Below are positions 52,200 through 61,754 of a DNA stretch of 64,000 nt, one piece after another. Within the stretch, counting starts at the first letter, position 1, and the number at the start of each line of letters is the position of its first letter. The position numbers and the translations under genes were made by a program. The DNA comes from Castellaniella sp041677825 (lineage in GTDB: Bacteria; Pseudomonadota; Gammaproteobacteria; Burkholderiales; Burkholderiaceae_B): positions 1 to 64,000 of the forward strand of contig NZ_JBAYPG010000002.1 in NCBI RefSeq assembly GCF_041677825.1. The letters run 5' to 3'. The notes below the pieces were generated by a model. It searched no databases, was not told where the DNA came from, and was given only the letters and a program-made list of their open reading frames with translations.

Positions 52200-53444
52200 T
52201 CAGATCAGGCCCTGGCTGCGCCATTGCTCACGGGTTGCGGCATCCACGCCCAGCGCCGTGAGGATCTCGTCGGTATGCTGCCCAAGCGCCGGTGCGGCCG
52301 CGCGGATACTGCCGGGGGTGGCCGACAGCTTGGGCACGATGCCTGGCACCTGACAGGGCGTCCCATCCGGCAGGGTGTCCTCGAGAAGCATCTGCCGGGC
52401 GTGGTAGTGGGGATCCGCGGCGATATCGGCGATGTCGTAGATCCGCCCCGCCGGCACGCGGGCACGGTTCAGAGCCTCGAGGGCCTCATCCTGGGTGCGC
52501 GCCGCCGCCCAGGCGCCAATGGCGGCATCGATTTCGTCGACCCGGGCCACCCGGCCCGTATTGTGAGCCAAAGCAGGGTCTTCGCCCAGATCGGGGCGCT
52601 CGATGAGGTCCATCAGCCGCCTGAAGATGCTGTCGCCATTGCCAGCCACCAGGACGTAGCCGTCCCGGCAGGCATAGGCATTGCTGGGTGCGATACCCGG
52701 CAGGCTGCTGCCCGCGGGCTGGCGCACCTCGCCGAACACGGCATATTCGGGCAGCAGGCTCTCCATCATGTTGAACACGGATTCATACAGGGCCACGTCG
52801 ATCATCTGCCCCACGCCCTGTTGCTCGCGAGCCCGCAGGGCCAACAGCACGCCGATGACGCCATGCAGGGCGGACAGCGAATCACCGATGGAGATGCCCA
52901 CCCGTACCGGCGGGCGCCCCGGCTCGCCACTGAGGTGGCGCAAGCCGCCCATCGCTTCGGCCACCACCCCGAAACCCGGCCGGTCACGATAGGGCCCCGT
53001 CTGGCCGTAGCCCGAGACACGCAGCATGATGAGCCGCGGATAGAGCGCATGCAGATCGTCCCAGCCCAGCCCCCACGCTTCGAGTGTGCCAGGCTTGAAG
53101 TTCTCGACCACGACATCACACTCGCCTGCCAGGCGCCGCACCAGCGCCTGGATTTCGGGTTCGCGCAAATCCAGGCTGAGCGACTTCTTGTTGCGCGACT
53201 GAACCTGCCACCAGACCGAGGTCCCCTGATGCAGCAGGCGCCAGTTGCGCAAGGGGTCCCCCTGCCCGGGCGGTTCGACCTTGAGCACTTCGGCGCCGAA
53301 CTCACCCAGCATCCGGGTGGCAAACGGGCCGGCAATCAACTGGCCCAGTTCGAGTACGCGCACGCCTGCCAGTGGCAGCGGCGCGCCGGCTGTGGCGGGT
53401 GCCGACGGCTCGATCGCCGTCGGGCGGGATGGATCTGTACGCAT
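52200..53444 (-). CDS. Family III CoA-transferase (CaiB/BaiF), formyl-CoA transferase-like
   Basis: 414 residues. The class III N-terminus (VLELGQLIAGPFATRMLGEF) is followed by NKKSLSLDLR, the active-site aspartate Asp188 in GISIGDSLSALHG, and a C-terminal AARTQDEALEALNRARVPAG linker. It moves CoA between carboxylic acids; the substrate is unknown. It follows the decarboxylase by 7 bp, so it is probably in the dcd-decarboxylase transcript. GAGG precedes the ATG at 53444. It is unlike its paralogues at 17382 and 22153, which belong to the sigma-54 block. Confidence 0.9.
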   Translation of the reverse strand: MRTDPSRPTAIEPSAPATAGAPLPLAGVRVLELGQLIAGPFATRMLGEFGAEVLKVEPPGQGDPLRNWRLLHQGTSVWWQVQSRNKKSLSLDLREPEIQALVRRLAGECDVVVENFKPGTLEAWGLGWDDLHALYPRLIMLRVSGYGQTGPYRDRPGFGVVAEAMGGLRHLSGEPGRPPVRVGISIGDSLSALHGVIGVLLALRAREQQGVGQMIDVALYESVFNMMESLLPEYAVFGEVRQPAGSSLPGIAPSNAYACRDGYVLVAGNGDSIFRRLMDLIERPDLGEDPALAHNTGRVARVDEIDAAIGAWAAARTQDEALEALNRARVPAGRIYDIADIAADPHYHARQMLLEDTLPDGTPCQVPGIVPKLSATPGSIRAAAPALGQHTDEILTALGVDAATREQWRSQGLI

Positions 53445-53451
53445 GTCGGCC

Positions 53452-55743
53452 TCAGGCAAGGTCCTGCGATGAAACAATGGCCGATTCGCGGATGCAATCG
53501 ACGTAGTACATCCGCCGGCCGGCTTGGTCGACTTCGTGGCCCAGACCGTGGACATCGGTCTCGAAACCCGGAAACTGCTGATTGAACTCTTGTGTGAAGA
53601 TCAGATAATTGACGATATCGGCATTGAAGCGCTCGCCCGGAACGAGCAGCGGGATACCGGGTGGATAGGGCGTGAGCAGGACCCCGGTGACGCGCCCCTC
53701 GAGATCCTTGACGGGCACCCGCTCGACTTCGCGGTGCGCCATGTGCGCATAGGCATCGGCCGGACGCATGGCCGGGACCATGTCGCTCAGATAGACCCGC
53801 GTGGTCAGGCGGGCGAAGTCGTACTGGCGATAGGCGGCATGAATCTGCTGGCACAGGTCTCGCAGCCCCATGCGTTCATAGCGTTTCTGCTGGCGTGCGA
53901 ACTCGGGCAGCACCCGCCACAGGGGCTGGTTGCGATCATGGTCATCCTTGAATTGCTGCAGGGCGGTCAGCAGCGTATTCCAGCGCCCCTTGGTGATGCC
54001 GATGGTGAACAGGATGAAGAACGAGTACAGGCCGGTCTTTTCGACGACCACCCCATGTTCGGCCAGATAGCGCGAAACCAGTGCGGCGGGAATGCCCGAT
54101 TCGGCAAACGTGCCCGAGATATCCAGCCCTGGTGTGATCACGGTGGCCTTGATCGGGTCGAGCATGTTGAAGCCCTCGGCCAGATCACCAAACCCATGCC
54201 ATTCATCGCCCGAATTGAGCAGCCAGTCTTCGCGGTTGCCAATGCCTTCGGGCACCAGCCGGTTGGGCCCCCAGACCTTGAACCACCAGTCATTGCGGCC
54301 GTATTCGGATTCGACCTTGCGCATCGCCCGGCGAAAGTCCAGGGCCTCGCGTATGGATTCCTCGACCAGCGCCGTCCCCCCTGGCGGCTCCATCATCGCC
54401 GCGGCCACGTCACACGACGCAATGATGGCGTATTGCGGCGAGGTCGACGTATGCATCAAGAACGCTTCGTTGAAGATGTTGCGATCGAGCGGCCTGGATT
54501 CCGAGTCCTGCACCACGATCTGTGAAGCCTGCGACAACCCGGCCAGCAGCTTGTGGGTGGAATGCGTGGCGTAGATCATCGTGTCCGGGCTGCGCGGGCG
54601 GTTGGGCCCTATGGCATGCATGTCTTCGTAGAAGCCATGGAACGGGGCGTGCGGCAGCCAGGCTTCGTCGAAATGCAAGGTGTCGATCTCGGAGCCGAGC
54701 TTGTCCTTGATCATCTCGACGTTGTAGATGACCCCATCGTACGTGCTCTGTGTCAGCGTCAGGATCCGCGGACGCGGATTGGCGGCGGCCCGGGCGAACG
54801 GATTGGCGGCGATCTTGCGGCGGATGTTCTCGGGATCGAACTCTTCGAGCGGAATCGGCCCGATGATGCCCAGGTGGTTGCGCGTGGGCCTGAGAAAGAC
54901 CGGAATGGCCCCCGTCATGGTGATTGCGTGCAGGATCGATTTGTGGCAGTTACGGTCGACCACCACGACATCGCCAGCGGCCACGTTGGCATGCCACACG
55001 ATCTTGTTCGAGGTCGAGGTCCCGTTGGTGACGAAAAAGCAGTGATCCGCATGGAAGATGCGCGCGGCATTGCGCTCGGATTCGGCGACCGGACCGGTAT
55101 GGTCCAGCAGCTGGCCCAGTTCATCGACCGCGTTGCAGACGTCCGCGCGCAGCATGTTCTCGCCAAAGAACTGATGGAACATCTGCCCCACCGGGCTCTT
55201 GAGAAACGCCACCCCCCCCGAATGCCCCGGGCAATGCCAGGAATAGGAGCCGTCGGACGCATACTTGAGCAATTCGCGAAAGAAGGGCGGCGCCAGGCCC
55301 TCGAGATAGGCCCGTGCTTCGCGGATGATATGGCGCGCCACGAACTCGGGCGTGTCCTCGAACATGTGGATGAAACCATGCAGCTCGCGCAGAATGTCGT
55401 TGGGAATGTGCTGCGAGGTGCGGGTCTCCCCGTACAGATAGATGGGGATGTCTTCGTTGCGAAAACGCAATTCGCCGATGAAGGTGCGCAGATTCTTGAT
55501 CGCATTGGCGACGTCTTCGGGCGAATCTTCATCGAACTCTTCGTCGTCTATGGACAGAATGAACGCGCTGGCACGGCTCTGTTGCTGGGCAAATGAGCTC
55601 AGGTCGCCGTAGCTGGTGACGCCCAGCACCTCGACGCCCTCGGCCTCGATGGCTTCGGCCAGTGCGCGGATGCCGAAACCCGAGGTGTTTTCGGCGCGAT
55701 AGTCTTCGTCGATGATGACGATGGGAAAGCGGAATTTCATCAT
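53452..55743 (-). CDS. Orn/Lys/Arg decarboxylase, biodegradative type
   Basis: 763 residues, the full length of the acid-inducible Orn/Lys/Arg decarboxylase family. An N-terminal wing-like domain (about 1-130) precedes the PLP core. The core shows WHCPGHSGGVAFLKSPVGQ, FFVTNGTSTSNKIVWHAN and the PLP lysine in ATHSTHKLLAGLSQASQ. A C-terminal domain follows. It would yield agmatine, cadaverine or putrescine. Lys, Orn and Arg specificities are hard to tell by eye. The gene lies one base after dcd. The start at 55743 has a second Met codon right after it. Confidence 0.92.
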   Translation of the reverse strand: MMKFRFPIVIIDEDYRAENTSGFGIRALAEAIEAEGVEVLGVTSYGDLSSFAQQQSRASAFILSIDDEEFDEDSPEDVANAIKNLRTFIGELRFRNEDIPIYLYGETRTSQHIPNDILRELHGFIHMFEDTPEFVARHIIREARAYLEGLAPPFFRELLKYASDGSYSWHCPGHSGGVAFLKSPVGQMFHQFFGENMLRADVCNAVDELGQLLDHTGPVAESERNAARIFHADHCFFVTNGTSTSNKIVWHANVAAGDVVVVDRNCHKSILHAITMTGAIPVFLRPTRNHLGIIGPIPLEEFDPENIRRKIAANPFARAAANPRPRILTLTQSTYDGVIYNVEMIKDKLGSEIDTLHFDEAWLPHAPFHGFYEDMHAIGPNRPRSPDTMIYATHSTHKLLAGLSQASQIVVQDSESRPLDRNIFNEAFLMHTSTSPQYAIIASCDVAAAMMEPPGGTALVEESIREALDFRRAMRKVESEYGRNDWWFKVWGPNRLVPEGIGNREDWLLNSGDEWHGFGDLAEGFNMLDPIKATVITPGLDISGTFAESGIPAALVSRYLAEHGVVVEKTGLYSFFILFTIGITKGRWNTLLTALQQFKDDHDRNQPLWRVLPEFARQQKRYERMGLRDLCQQIHAAYRQYDFARLTTRVYLSDMVPAMRPADAYAHMAHREVERVPVKDLEGRVTGVLLTPYPPGIPLLVPGERFNADIVNYLIFTQEFNQQFPGFETDVHGLGHEVDQAGRRMYYVDCIRESAIVSSQDLA

Positions 55744-55744
55744 G

Positions 55745-56308
55745 TCAGGTACGCGGCAGGGTCACGCCTTTCTGGCCCTGATACTTGCCCCCACGGTCGG
55801 CATACGAGATCTCACAGACCTCGTCGCTTTCCAGGAACAGCATCTGGGCACACCCTTCGCCGGCATAGATCCTGGCCGGCAAGGGGGTGGTATTGGAAAA
55901 TTCGAGTGTCACGTGGCCTTCCCATTCGGGTTCCAGCGGCGTGACATTGACGATGATGCCGCAGCGCGCGTAGGTGCTTTTGCCCAGACAGATGGTGAGA
56001 ATGCTGCGCGGGATGCGAAAGTATTCGACCGTGCGGGCCAGGGCAAACGAATTGGGCGGAATGATGCAGACGTCCCCCTGGAAATCCACGAATGAACGCT
56101 CATCGAAGGCCTTGGGATCGACGATGCTCGAGTTGATGTTGGTAAAGATCTTGAATTCGTCGGCACAGCGCACGTCATAGCCATAGCTGCTGGTGCCATA
56201 GCTGACGATGCGCTGGCCCCCGATGCTGCGCACCTGGCCGGGCTCGAACGGTTCTATCATGCCCGCCTGCGCGGCCTGGCGGATCCAGCGATCATTCTTG
56301 ATGCTCAT
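55745..56308 (-). CDS. dcd: dCTP deaminase Dcd
   Basis: 187 residues. The catalytic CGIIVNVTPLEPEWEG segment contains the glutamate and arginine pair of the family; SYGTSSYGYDVRCADEFKI and FALARTVEYFRIPR are also typical. It converts dCTP to dUTP, feeding thymidylate synthesis. A GAGGGTGAC-like ribosome site precedes the ATG at 56308. It lies 56 bp after tamB and 1 bp before the decarboxylase. Confidence 0.95.
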   Translation of the reverse strand: MSIKNDRWIRQAAQAGMIEPFEPGQVRSIGGQRIVSYGTSSYGYDVRCADEFKIFTNINSSIVDPKAFDERSFVDFQGDVCIIPPNSFALARTVEYFRIPRSILTICLGKSTYARCGIIVNVTPLEPEWEGHVTLEFSNTTPLPARIYAGEGCAQMLFLESDEVCEISYADRGGKYQGQKGVTLPRT

Positions 56309-56364
56309 GTCACCCTCGAAGAGACGCCCGAAAGATGGGCGCAACCTTGTATTTTAGGCCAGGT

Positions 56365-59300
56365 CTAGTCGCGCGAAAACCAGGTGTAGACCAGGGCCAG
56401 CCCATTGACGGTACCCACGGTCACCTCGGCCTGCAGGCCGCGCACCAGGCGATATCCCAGACGGGCTACAGTGCCGGTATCCGACAACGCCTGCTCGAGG
56501 CTCAGTTTGACATCAGCAGCCAGATTCTTGCCAGCCAGAACGAACTGCTGCTCCAGCGCGCTCACGCCGGCAGCCGACCCGCTGCTGACTACGGTCTGTG
56601 GCGGCAGCAGGCTGCCCGTGCTGCCCAGTTGCCCACGCCGCAAGCCCAGTTCGTCCAGGCCAAAGCGCCGATAGAAGGGTTCGCCATCGGCGAGAAATGA
56701 ACTGCCTACGGCAAGCAGCAGCGACATGTCCGCCCCTCCGGCCTCGTCCGGCCCCCGCCCCAGGAGCAGCCAGGAAAGCTTCTCGGCCTCGCTCACGTCG
56801 GGATAGGATACCAGGTCGATCCGTGGCTGGCGGGCCGTACCGACCACGCGCACCCCGGCCTGCACCATCTGGTTGGTGCGCAGGGCCTCGATATTCAATA
56901 CCGGATTGGTGAGATCACCCTGGAACGTGATGATGCCACGGCGCAACTGCAGATGCTGCCCGTACGCATCGATGGAGCCGCCCCGGGTGCGCAGCGCCCC
57001 CATGGCCGTGAGCTGATCATCGTGCAGGCTCAGATCCAGTTGCCCGATCAGGCCGGCATTGACGCCATACCCGGTGATGTAGAAGCGTGGCCCCAGATCG
57101 ACGTGCAGATCCGCGGTGATGTCGACAGGCGGCGAGGCCGCTGGGGGCGCCACACGTTCACCAGGCTTCAGGATCACGACATCGCCATCGAGTGACGGCA
57201 CATTGTTCAGCATGTCGAGATCGAACCAGCCGGCGTCCGCCGTCAAGGTACCCTGCAGCACGACCTCGGGCAGATGCACCCGGATGCCCAGCGCGCCGCT
57301 GATCATGGCGTAGCGGTCGGCCCGCTGCAGGATCGGATAGCGATGAAAGTCGATCTGCACCTCACCCGTTTCATCGGCCAGGTGCCACTGGCCGCTGATC
57401 TTCAAGTCGCCGTTCTGGGCGTCGGGCTCTTCGGCAATCCAGGTGGCCGTACGCCACTCTTTGGGAACCACCCGGCGCAAGGCCGGGAAGCGCAGCTGCT
57501 CGAGAACCACCCGCTCGCCCTCGAAATGCCCCTGCAGCGTACCTTCCAGCAGCCGCACACCCTGATCGGGCAGCAGCACCCGCAGATCTTCACCCCGGAA
57601 CGGACCTTCGAAAACCCAGCGTTCGTCGGGCCGGCTATACCCACGCACATCCGCATGCACCGTGCCACCGACTTCAACCGACCCATCGAGCAACAGATTC
57701 ACCCAGGCCAGGTCCTCGGAATCGGCAACCAGGTGGATGCGTTTCTCGTCTTGCGGATGCACCGCCAGGCCACCCTCCGGGGACGCATGCAGCGGCGTTT
57801 CAGCCTGCAGCCGCAAGCGGCCCATTTTTTCGGTGTCGACCTGCAGATCCGCCTGAACCCGGCTCAGCCCCGGCTTCATCGCACGCAGATTGACGTCCAG
57901 ACTCGTTTCCTGCAGGCCCAGAGCGATCGGCACATCGCCCGGTACGATCAGATCACCCCCCAAACGACGAAGCTGCACGTCGCCCGCAAGGGACTGATCG
58001 AACGCCAGATCCCACGCCAGGGACAGATCGAGCCGGCTGTCCTGGGCCAGGGCAGCATCCACCGTATGGACACCGCCCGCCTGGCCAGCCTGCGCTTGTG
58101 GTTCGAGCCAGCGCTGCAGGCGCTCGATGCGTGCCGGCGTCACCACCAGCGAAGCCACCCTGCCACGCGTCTGCCACTGGGTGCCCTGCCCTGAAGACGC
58201 CTGATTCTGGATCTCGATGAGCGATTCGTCGTTCAGCGACACGCCAAGACGGGCCTCGCCGACCCGCCACGCGCCCTGCGCATCGACAGCGACCGGGAAA
58301 GCCCCCTGATTGCGTACGCTCAGGCCCGCATGGTCGGCCTGCAGACGAGTGAAATCTGCCTGCCAGCCCTCGGCGGCCCACCGCCCCTGCAGATCAGCCT
58401 GTATGTGGGACGGGGCGTGGCCGGGCGCCGGCCGTTCGGCCCCGTCGGGGTCATGGCTCGCCTGCAGGCGGATCTGGTGCTGTGCGAGGGTGCCCCGGGT
58501 TTCAAGCGCCAGTTGCGCGCCATCTGTGAGCCCCGGCCACAAGGCCGCCAGTTGCGGCAGTTTGGCCTGCAGATCCACATCGAGCTGGTCGGCCGAGACG
58601 GTACCGCGCAATTGCAGATGATCGGGCCCCAGCCGCAGGTCGGCATCGAGGCCGGCAAGACGATATTGCGTCCAGTTCTCCCCCACCGGCATTTGGCCAT
58701 CGTACAGGGGCGCGCCGTGCCGGGACAGCCGGTCCAGATTCAGGTGGCCCTGCAGGGCCTGACCATTCCACTGGCTGCCCGCATCGAAGCGCATCTGCAT
58801 GCCGAGGTCCTGCACGGCCTGCCCAGCCGTCAGCCCGATCTGCAAGCCGCCCTGCATGTCCAGACGGCTGGCACCCACGTCACGGGGCAGCCAGGGGTTC
58901 AACGGCAGCGCATGGATCTGCCACTGGGCATTGACCGCCTGTGAGCCATCCGTGTCTGCCTGCGTGTGCAGATTGAGGTCCAGGCCGGCATCATCCGGCA
59001 AACGCAGGCTGATCTGCGCGGTTTCCAGCGGAAAGGTCTGCAGCGGGCGCAGCGCAACGTCTGCATTCAGCCGCATGCCCTCACCTACGGCATGCAGGCG
59101 ACCCTGCAAGGCCTCCAGCGAGCCCTCGGCCGCCAGTTCCAACCGCCAGGCGCACGCGGTATCGTGCAGTTCGGAAGGGACACTGGGCAGCCAGTCGCGC
59201 AGGCACAAGAGCGCAGCCGCGTCGGGATCTGCATCGCCACCCGCCTGCCCGGAGGGCGATTCATGGGCCTGAATCAGCAGCTGCGTCGAAAAAGGCCAGG

Positions 59301-59904
59301 GTGCCTCGAGCCTGGGCGCCTGCGCCTGACCCGAAATGCCCACCTGTACGCCCTGGTGGCTCAGATCGAGCGCCCGCAGATCCACTCGGGCGACCTGATC
59401 TTCGAGCGAGAGGCCCACACTGAGGGCCTGCAGATCGATCGGCCAGGCCACGCCATCTTCGGCCAGATGCAAGCCCCCCAGGGCGAGCCGGTCAATCTGT
59501 ACAGCCACCGGCAAGGCCGGTATTTCAAAGGGCGTGTCAACGTGATCGGCCTCACCGGCGGCATCCTGTGCGGACTGCAGGTTCACGGCCACCGACTGCG
59601 CCGACAGATCGCGCACATGCAGGCGGTACTGCAGCAGTTCACGCCAGGCCACCTCGAGACGGAAGCCCTGCACCGACACCTGGAGGTCGGGCAAGGCCAG
59701 CGACAGGTCTTGCACCGACACACCGCGCCAGATCGATCCGGTGATGCCTTCCACATGGCCATCGAGCAGGGTGACGGCCGTGCGCAGCGTCCAGCGTGTG
59801 CCCACCGATGAGAACACGGTCCACCATGCAAAACCCATGACAGCGGCAACGGCCAGAACCAGGGGGGGCAGAACCCACAAGGCGAGACGACGCAGGACCT
59901 GCAT
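56365..59904 (-). CDS. tamB: Translocation and assembly module protein TamB
   Basis: 1179 residues. One N-terminal membrane segment (ALWVLPPLVLAVAAVMGFAW) anchors it in the inner membrane. A long beta-rich region follows (LDGHVEGITGSIWRGVSVQD is the conserved TamB start). The DUF490 C-terminal domain ends in GLALVYTWFSRD. TamB spans the periplasm and works with TamA in inserting outer-membrane proteins, or in lipid transport. Its ATG overlaps the tamA stop (ATGA), so the two are coupled. The length is close to the usual 1200-1260. Confidence 0.92.
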   Translation of the reverse strand: MQVLRRLALWVLPPLVLAVAAVMGFAWWTVFSSVGTRWTLRTAVTLLDGHVEGITGSIWRGVSVQDLSLALPDLQVSVQGFRLEVAWRELLQYRLHVRDLSAQSVAVNLQSAQDAAGEADHVDTPFEIPALPVAVQIDRLALGGLHLAEDGVAWPIDLQALSVGLSLEDQVARVDLRALDLSHQGVQVGISGQAQAPRLEAPWPFSTQLLIQAHESPSGQAGGDADPDAAALLCLRDWLPSVPSELHDTACAWRLELAAEGSLEALQGRLHAVGEGMRLNADVALRPLQTFPLETAQISLRLPDDAGLDLNLHTQADTDGSQAVNAQWQIHALPLNPWLPRDVGASRLDMQGGLQIGLTAGQAVQDLGMQMRFDAGSQWNGQALQGHLNLDRLSRHGAPLYDGQMPVGENWTQYRLAGLDADLRLGPDHLQLRGTVSADQLDVDLQAKLPQLAALWPGLTDGAQLALETRGTLAQHQIRLQASHDPDGAERPAPGHAPSHIQADLQGRWAAEGWQADFTRLQADHAGLSVRNQGAFPVAVDAQGAWRVGEARLGVSLNDESLIEIQNQASSGQGTQWQTRGRVASLVVTPARIERLQRWLEPQAQAGQAGGVHTVDAALAQDSRLDLSLAWDLAFDQSLAGDVQLRRLGGDLIVPGDVPIALGLQETSLDVNLRAMKPGLSRVQADLQVDTEKMGRLRLQAETPLHASPEGGLAVHPQDEKRIHLVADSEDLAWVNLLLDGSVEVGGTVHADVRGYSRPDERWVFEGPFRGEDLRVLLPDQGVRLLEGTLQGHFEGERVVLEQLRFPALRRVVPKEWRTATWIAEEPDAQNGDLKISGQWHLADETGEVQIDFHRYPILQRADRYAMISGALGIRVHLPEVVLQGTLTADAGWFDLDMLNNVPSLDGDVVILKPGERVAPPAASPPVDITADLHVDLGPRFYITGYGVNAGLIGQLDLSLHDDQLTAMGALRTRGGSIDAYGQHLQLRRGIITFQGDLTNPVLNIEALRTNQMVQAGVRVVGTARQPRIDLVSYPDVSEAEKLSWLLLGRGPDEAGGADMSLLLAVGSSFLADGEPFYRRFGLDELGLRRGQLGSTGSLLPPQTVVSSGSAAGVSALEQQFVLAGKNLAADVKLSLEQALSDTGTVARLGYRLVRGLQAEVTVGTVNGLALVYTWFSRD

Positions 59905-61754
59905 CAAAAGGCAATCCCCATCGCGAACACCAGCCGCAGGCGGCGATCGTTCTGCGCCCAGGCCAGGGCCACGTTGAACGGACCCGCCGGTGTATTGGCC
60001 ACGGCCCCCGCGCCATAGCCCAGATGCCATTTGAAGTCCTGGAATGATGCGGCGGCATCACCCGCATCCACGAATACGTTGGCGCCCCACATGTCGGTAA
60101 AGTAGTGCGTGTACTCGACGCCCAGCACCCCGAGCACGGGTGCGCCGGCCGTTGCATCACCGCGGCGCACCCCGATGCTGTCGTAGCGGTATCCACGAAT
60201 GGAGCGCGAACCCCCGGTGCGCCACATGAAGCTCTGCGGCACGTTGTCACTCCGGCTCCAGACCTTGCCCACTTCAGCGCGTACGGTGAGTACGTCGCGC
60301 GCACCCACCGACCACCATTGCTGGGCGCGCACCCGTGCACGATAGAAGGGTTCGGCGCCATCCAGGGTGGCCCCCACGCCCAGCCCCAGTTCGATCAGGT
60401 TGCCTTCGCGCGGATCATACTTGGAATTCAGGTCGCGCCGCTGCCATTGCCAGTTCAAGGTGCCCGCCGAGACGGCGTAGCGATCGGAACCCGATATGCG
60501 GTTCTCTTCGTGCAGCAACTGGCCGCCCCAGAGGACCTCGTACTCGACGCGGCTGCTGCCCGCGGCCTTGCGCAGCTGCTTGCGTTTCCAGCCCAGACCC
60601 GCCAGATGCGTCTCCACGCCTTCGACATCGGAATGATCATAGAGCAGGCCCAGGCTGTCCCGGGCGCCATCGGCACCCGGTGGCAGATGCAGGTCGAAGA
60701 AGGCCTTCTGCCGGTCGGCGTCGACGCCGGCACCCGTCTCGATCCAGACGGGCCAACCCCAGACCACGTTCTGGTGGTACAGCGCCTCGGCACGCGCACC
60801 GTGGTCGCTGTCCACCCCCAGCGACCCCTTGAACCAGCGTGCCAGCCCTTCGGTGACCTGGACCCGCACGGGCAAGGTCACGGGCGCATCGCCTTCGGGG
60901 CGCGGTACATCCACCCGCACGCGCAGGCCGTTGCCATTGTCCGACGGCGCATCGGGTGAGCCGCCGGCGGGCTGGGTACCATCATCGAGCGTGACGAACG
61001 CCCCCCTGAAAAACTGCGTATCCTGCAAGGCCTGCTGCCACTCGGTGAGCAGGGCCTGATCGTAGGCCTGACCCGGCTCGTAGCGCACGTAGCGGCGTAC
61101 CAGGGTTTCCGGGACCCGCTTCAGGCCCAGCACCTGCAACTCGCCCAGGCGCACCGGCGGCCCGCTGTCGACTTCGAGGAGCAGGTCTGCCTGGGCCTCA
61201 TCCGGGTGAATCTGCGCCTGGGTCTGACCATAGCGTGCATAGTAGAAATCCTGATGCGCCACCTGGTCGAGCAGATTCAGCTTCGCGCTGCTCCAGTCGT
61301 CGTTGATGAACGGCATGCCGGGTTGCAGCGCCCAGCCGGCACGCAGATCGGCGCGCCGCGCCGACCACGGGTCGGCCATGATCGCGCCACTGAATGACAG
61401 ACCCACCTGACGGACCTGGGTGCGCTCGCCGGTCTCTATGGTGATATCCCAGTACTCGGGCTGATCATCCTGCGCCTCGGTGGCTTCGAGGTCTACCGTG
61501 GCATCGAAATAGCCTTGCGTGCGCAATGCCGCCTGCGTGGCATCCCAGGCGCGCCGACGCAGGCGCGCGACCTCGCGGACGTCCTGGTCTTCGGCGAGCC
61601 GCGTGATCGCATCCAGCGACTCGGTAATGGATTGCAACACCTCGGGCGGTGCGCCACCGGGATCCACGATGACCACCGGCTGCGCGCCCAGCGCCCAGCC
61701 CGCATACAGACAGCCCAGACCCAGCAGGCTGCACCACGCTGCCGGCCGCTTCAA
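59904..61754 (-). CDS. tamA: Autotransporter assembly factor TamA
   Basis: 616 residues of the Omp85/TamA family. A signal peptide (WCSLLGLGCLYAGWALGA) is followed by POTRA-type domains (LRTQGYFDATVDLE, VRLGELQVLGLKRVPE) and a C-terminal beta barrel with the conserved R-G-Y motif (RTGGSRSIRGYRYDSIG), ending in phenylalanine (FAMGIAF). It is an outer-membrane partner of TamB. The start is a TTG that overlaps the apbC stop (TTGA); no in-frame ATG lies near the signal peptide. Expression is therefore probably coupled to apbC translation. Confidence 0.92.
   Translation of the reverse strand: MKRPAAWCSLLGLGCLYAGWALGAQPVVIVDPGGAPPEVLQSITESLDAITRLAEDQDVREVARLRRRAWDATQAALRTQGYFDATVDLEATEAQDDQPEYWDITIETGERTQVRQVGLSFSGAIMADPWSARRADLRAGWALQPGMPFINDDWSSAKLNLLDQVAHQDFYYARYGQTQAQIHPDEAQADLLLEVDSGPPVRLGELQVLGLKRVPETLVRRYVRYEPGQAYDQALLTEWQQALQDTQFFRGAFVTLDDGTQPAGGSPDAPSDNGNGLRVRVDVPRPEGDAPVTLPVRVQVTEGLARWFKGSLGVDSDHGARAEALYHQNVVWGWPVWIETGAGVDADRQKAFFDLHLPPGADGARDSLGLLYDHSDVEGVETHLAGLGWKRKQLRKAAGSSRVEYEVLWGGQLLHEENRISGSDRYAVSAGTLNWQWQRRDLNSKYDPREGNLIELGLGVGATLDGAEPFYRARVRAQQWWSVGARDVLTVRAEVGKVWSRSDNVPQSFMWRTGGSRSIRGYRYDSIGVRRGDATAGAPVLGVLGVEYTHYFTDMWGANVFVDAGDAAASFQDFKWHLGYGAGAVANTPAGPFNVALAWAQNDRRLRLVFAMGIAF

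Noticed and set aside
54553..55596. Open frame of 347 codons on the plus strand
   Set aside because: It is antisense to the Orn/Lys/Arg decarboxylase gene, whose PLP core is intact, so I regard it as a shadow frame.
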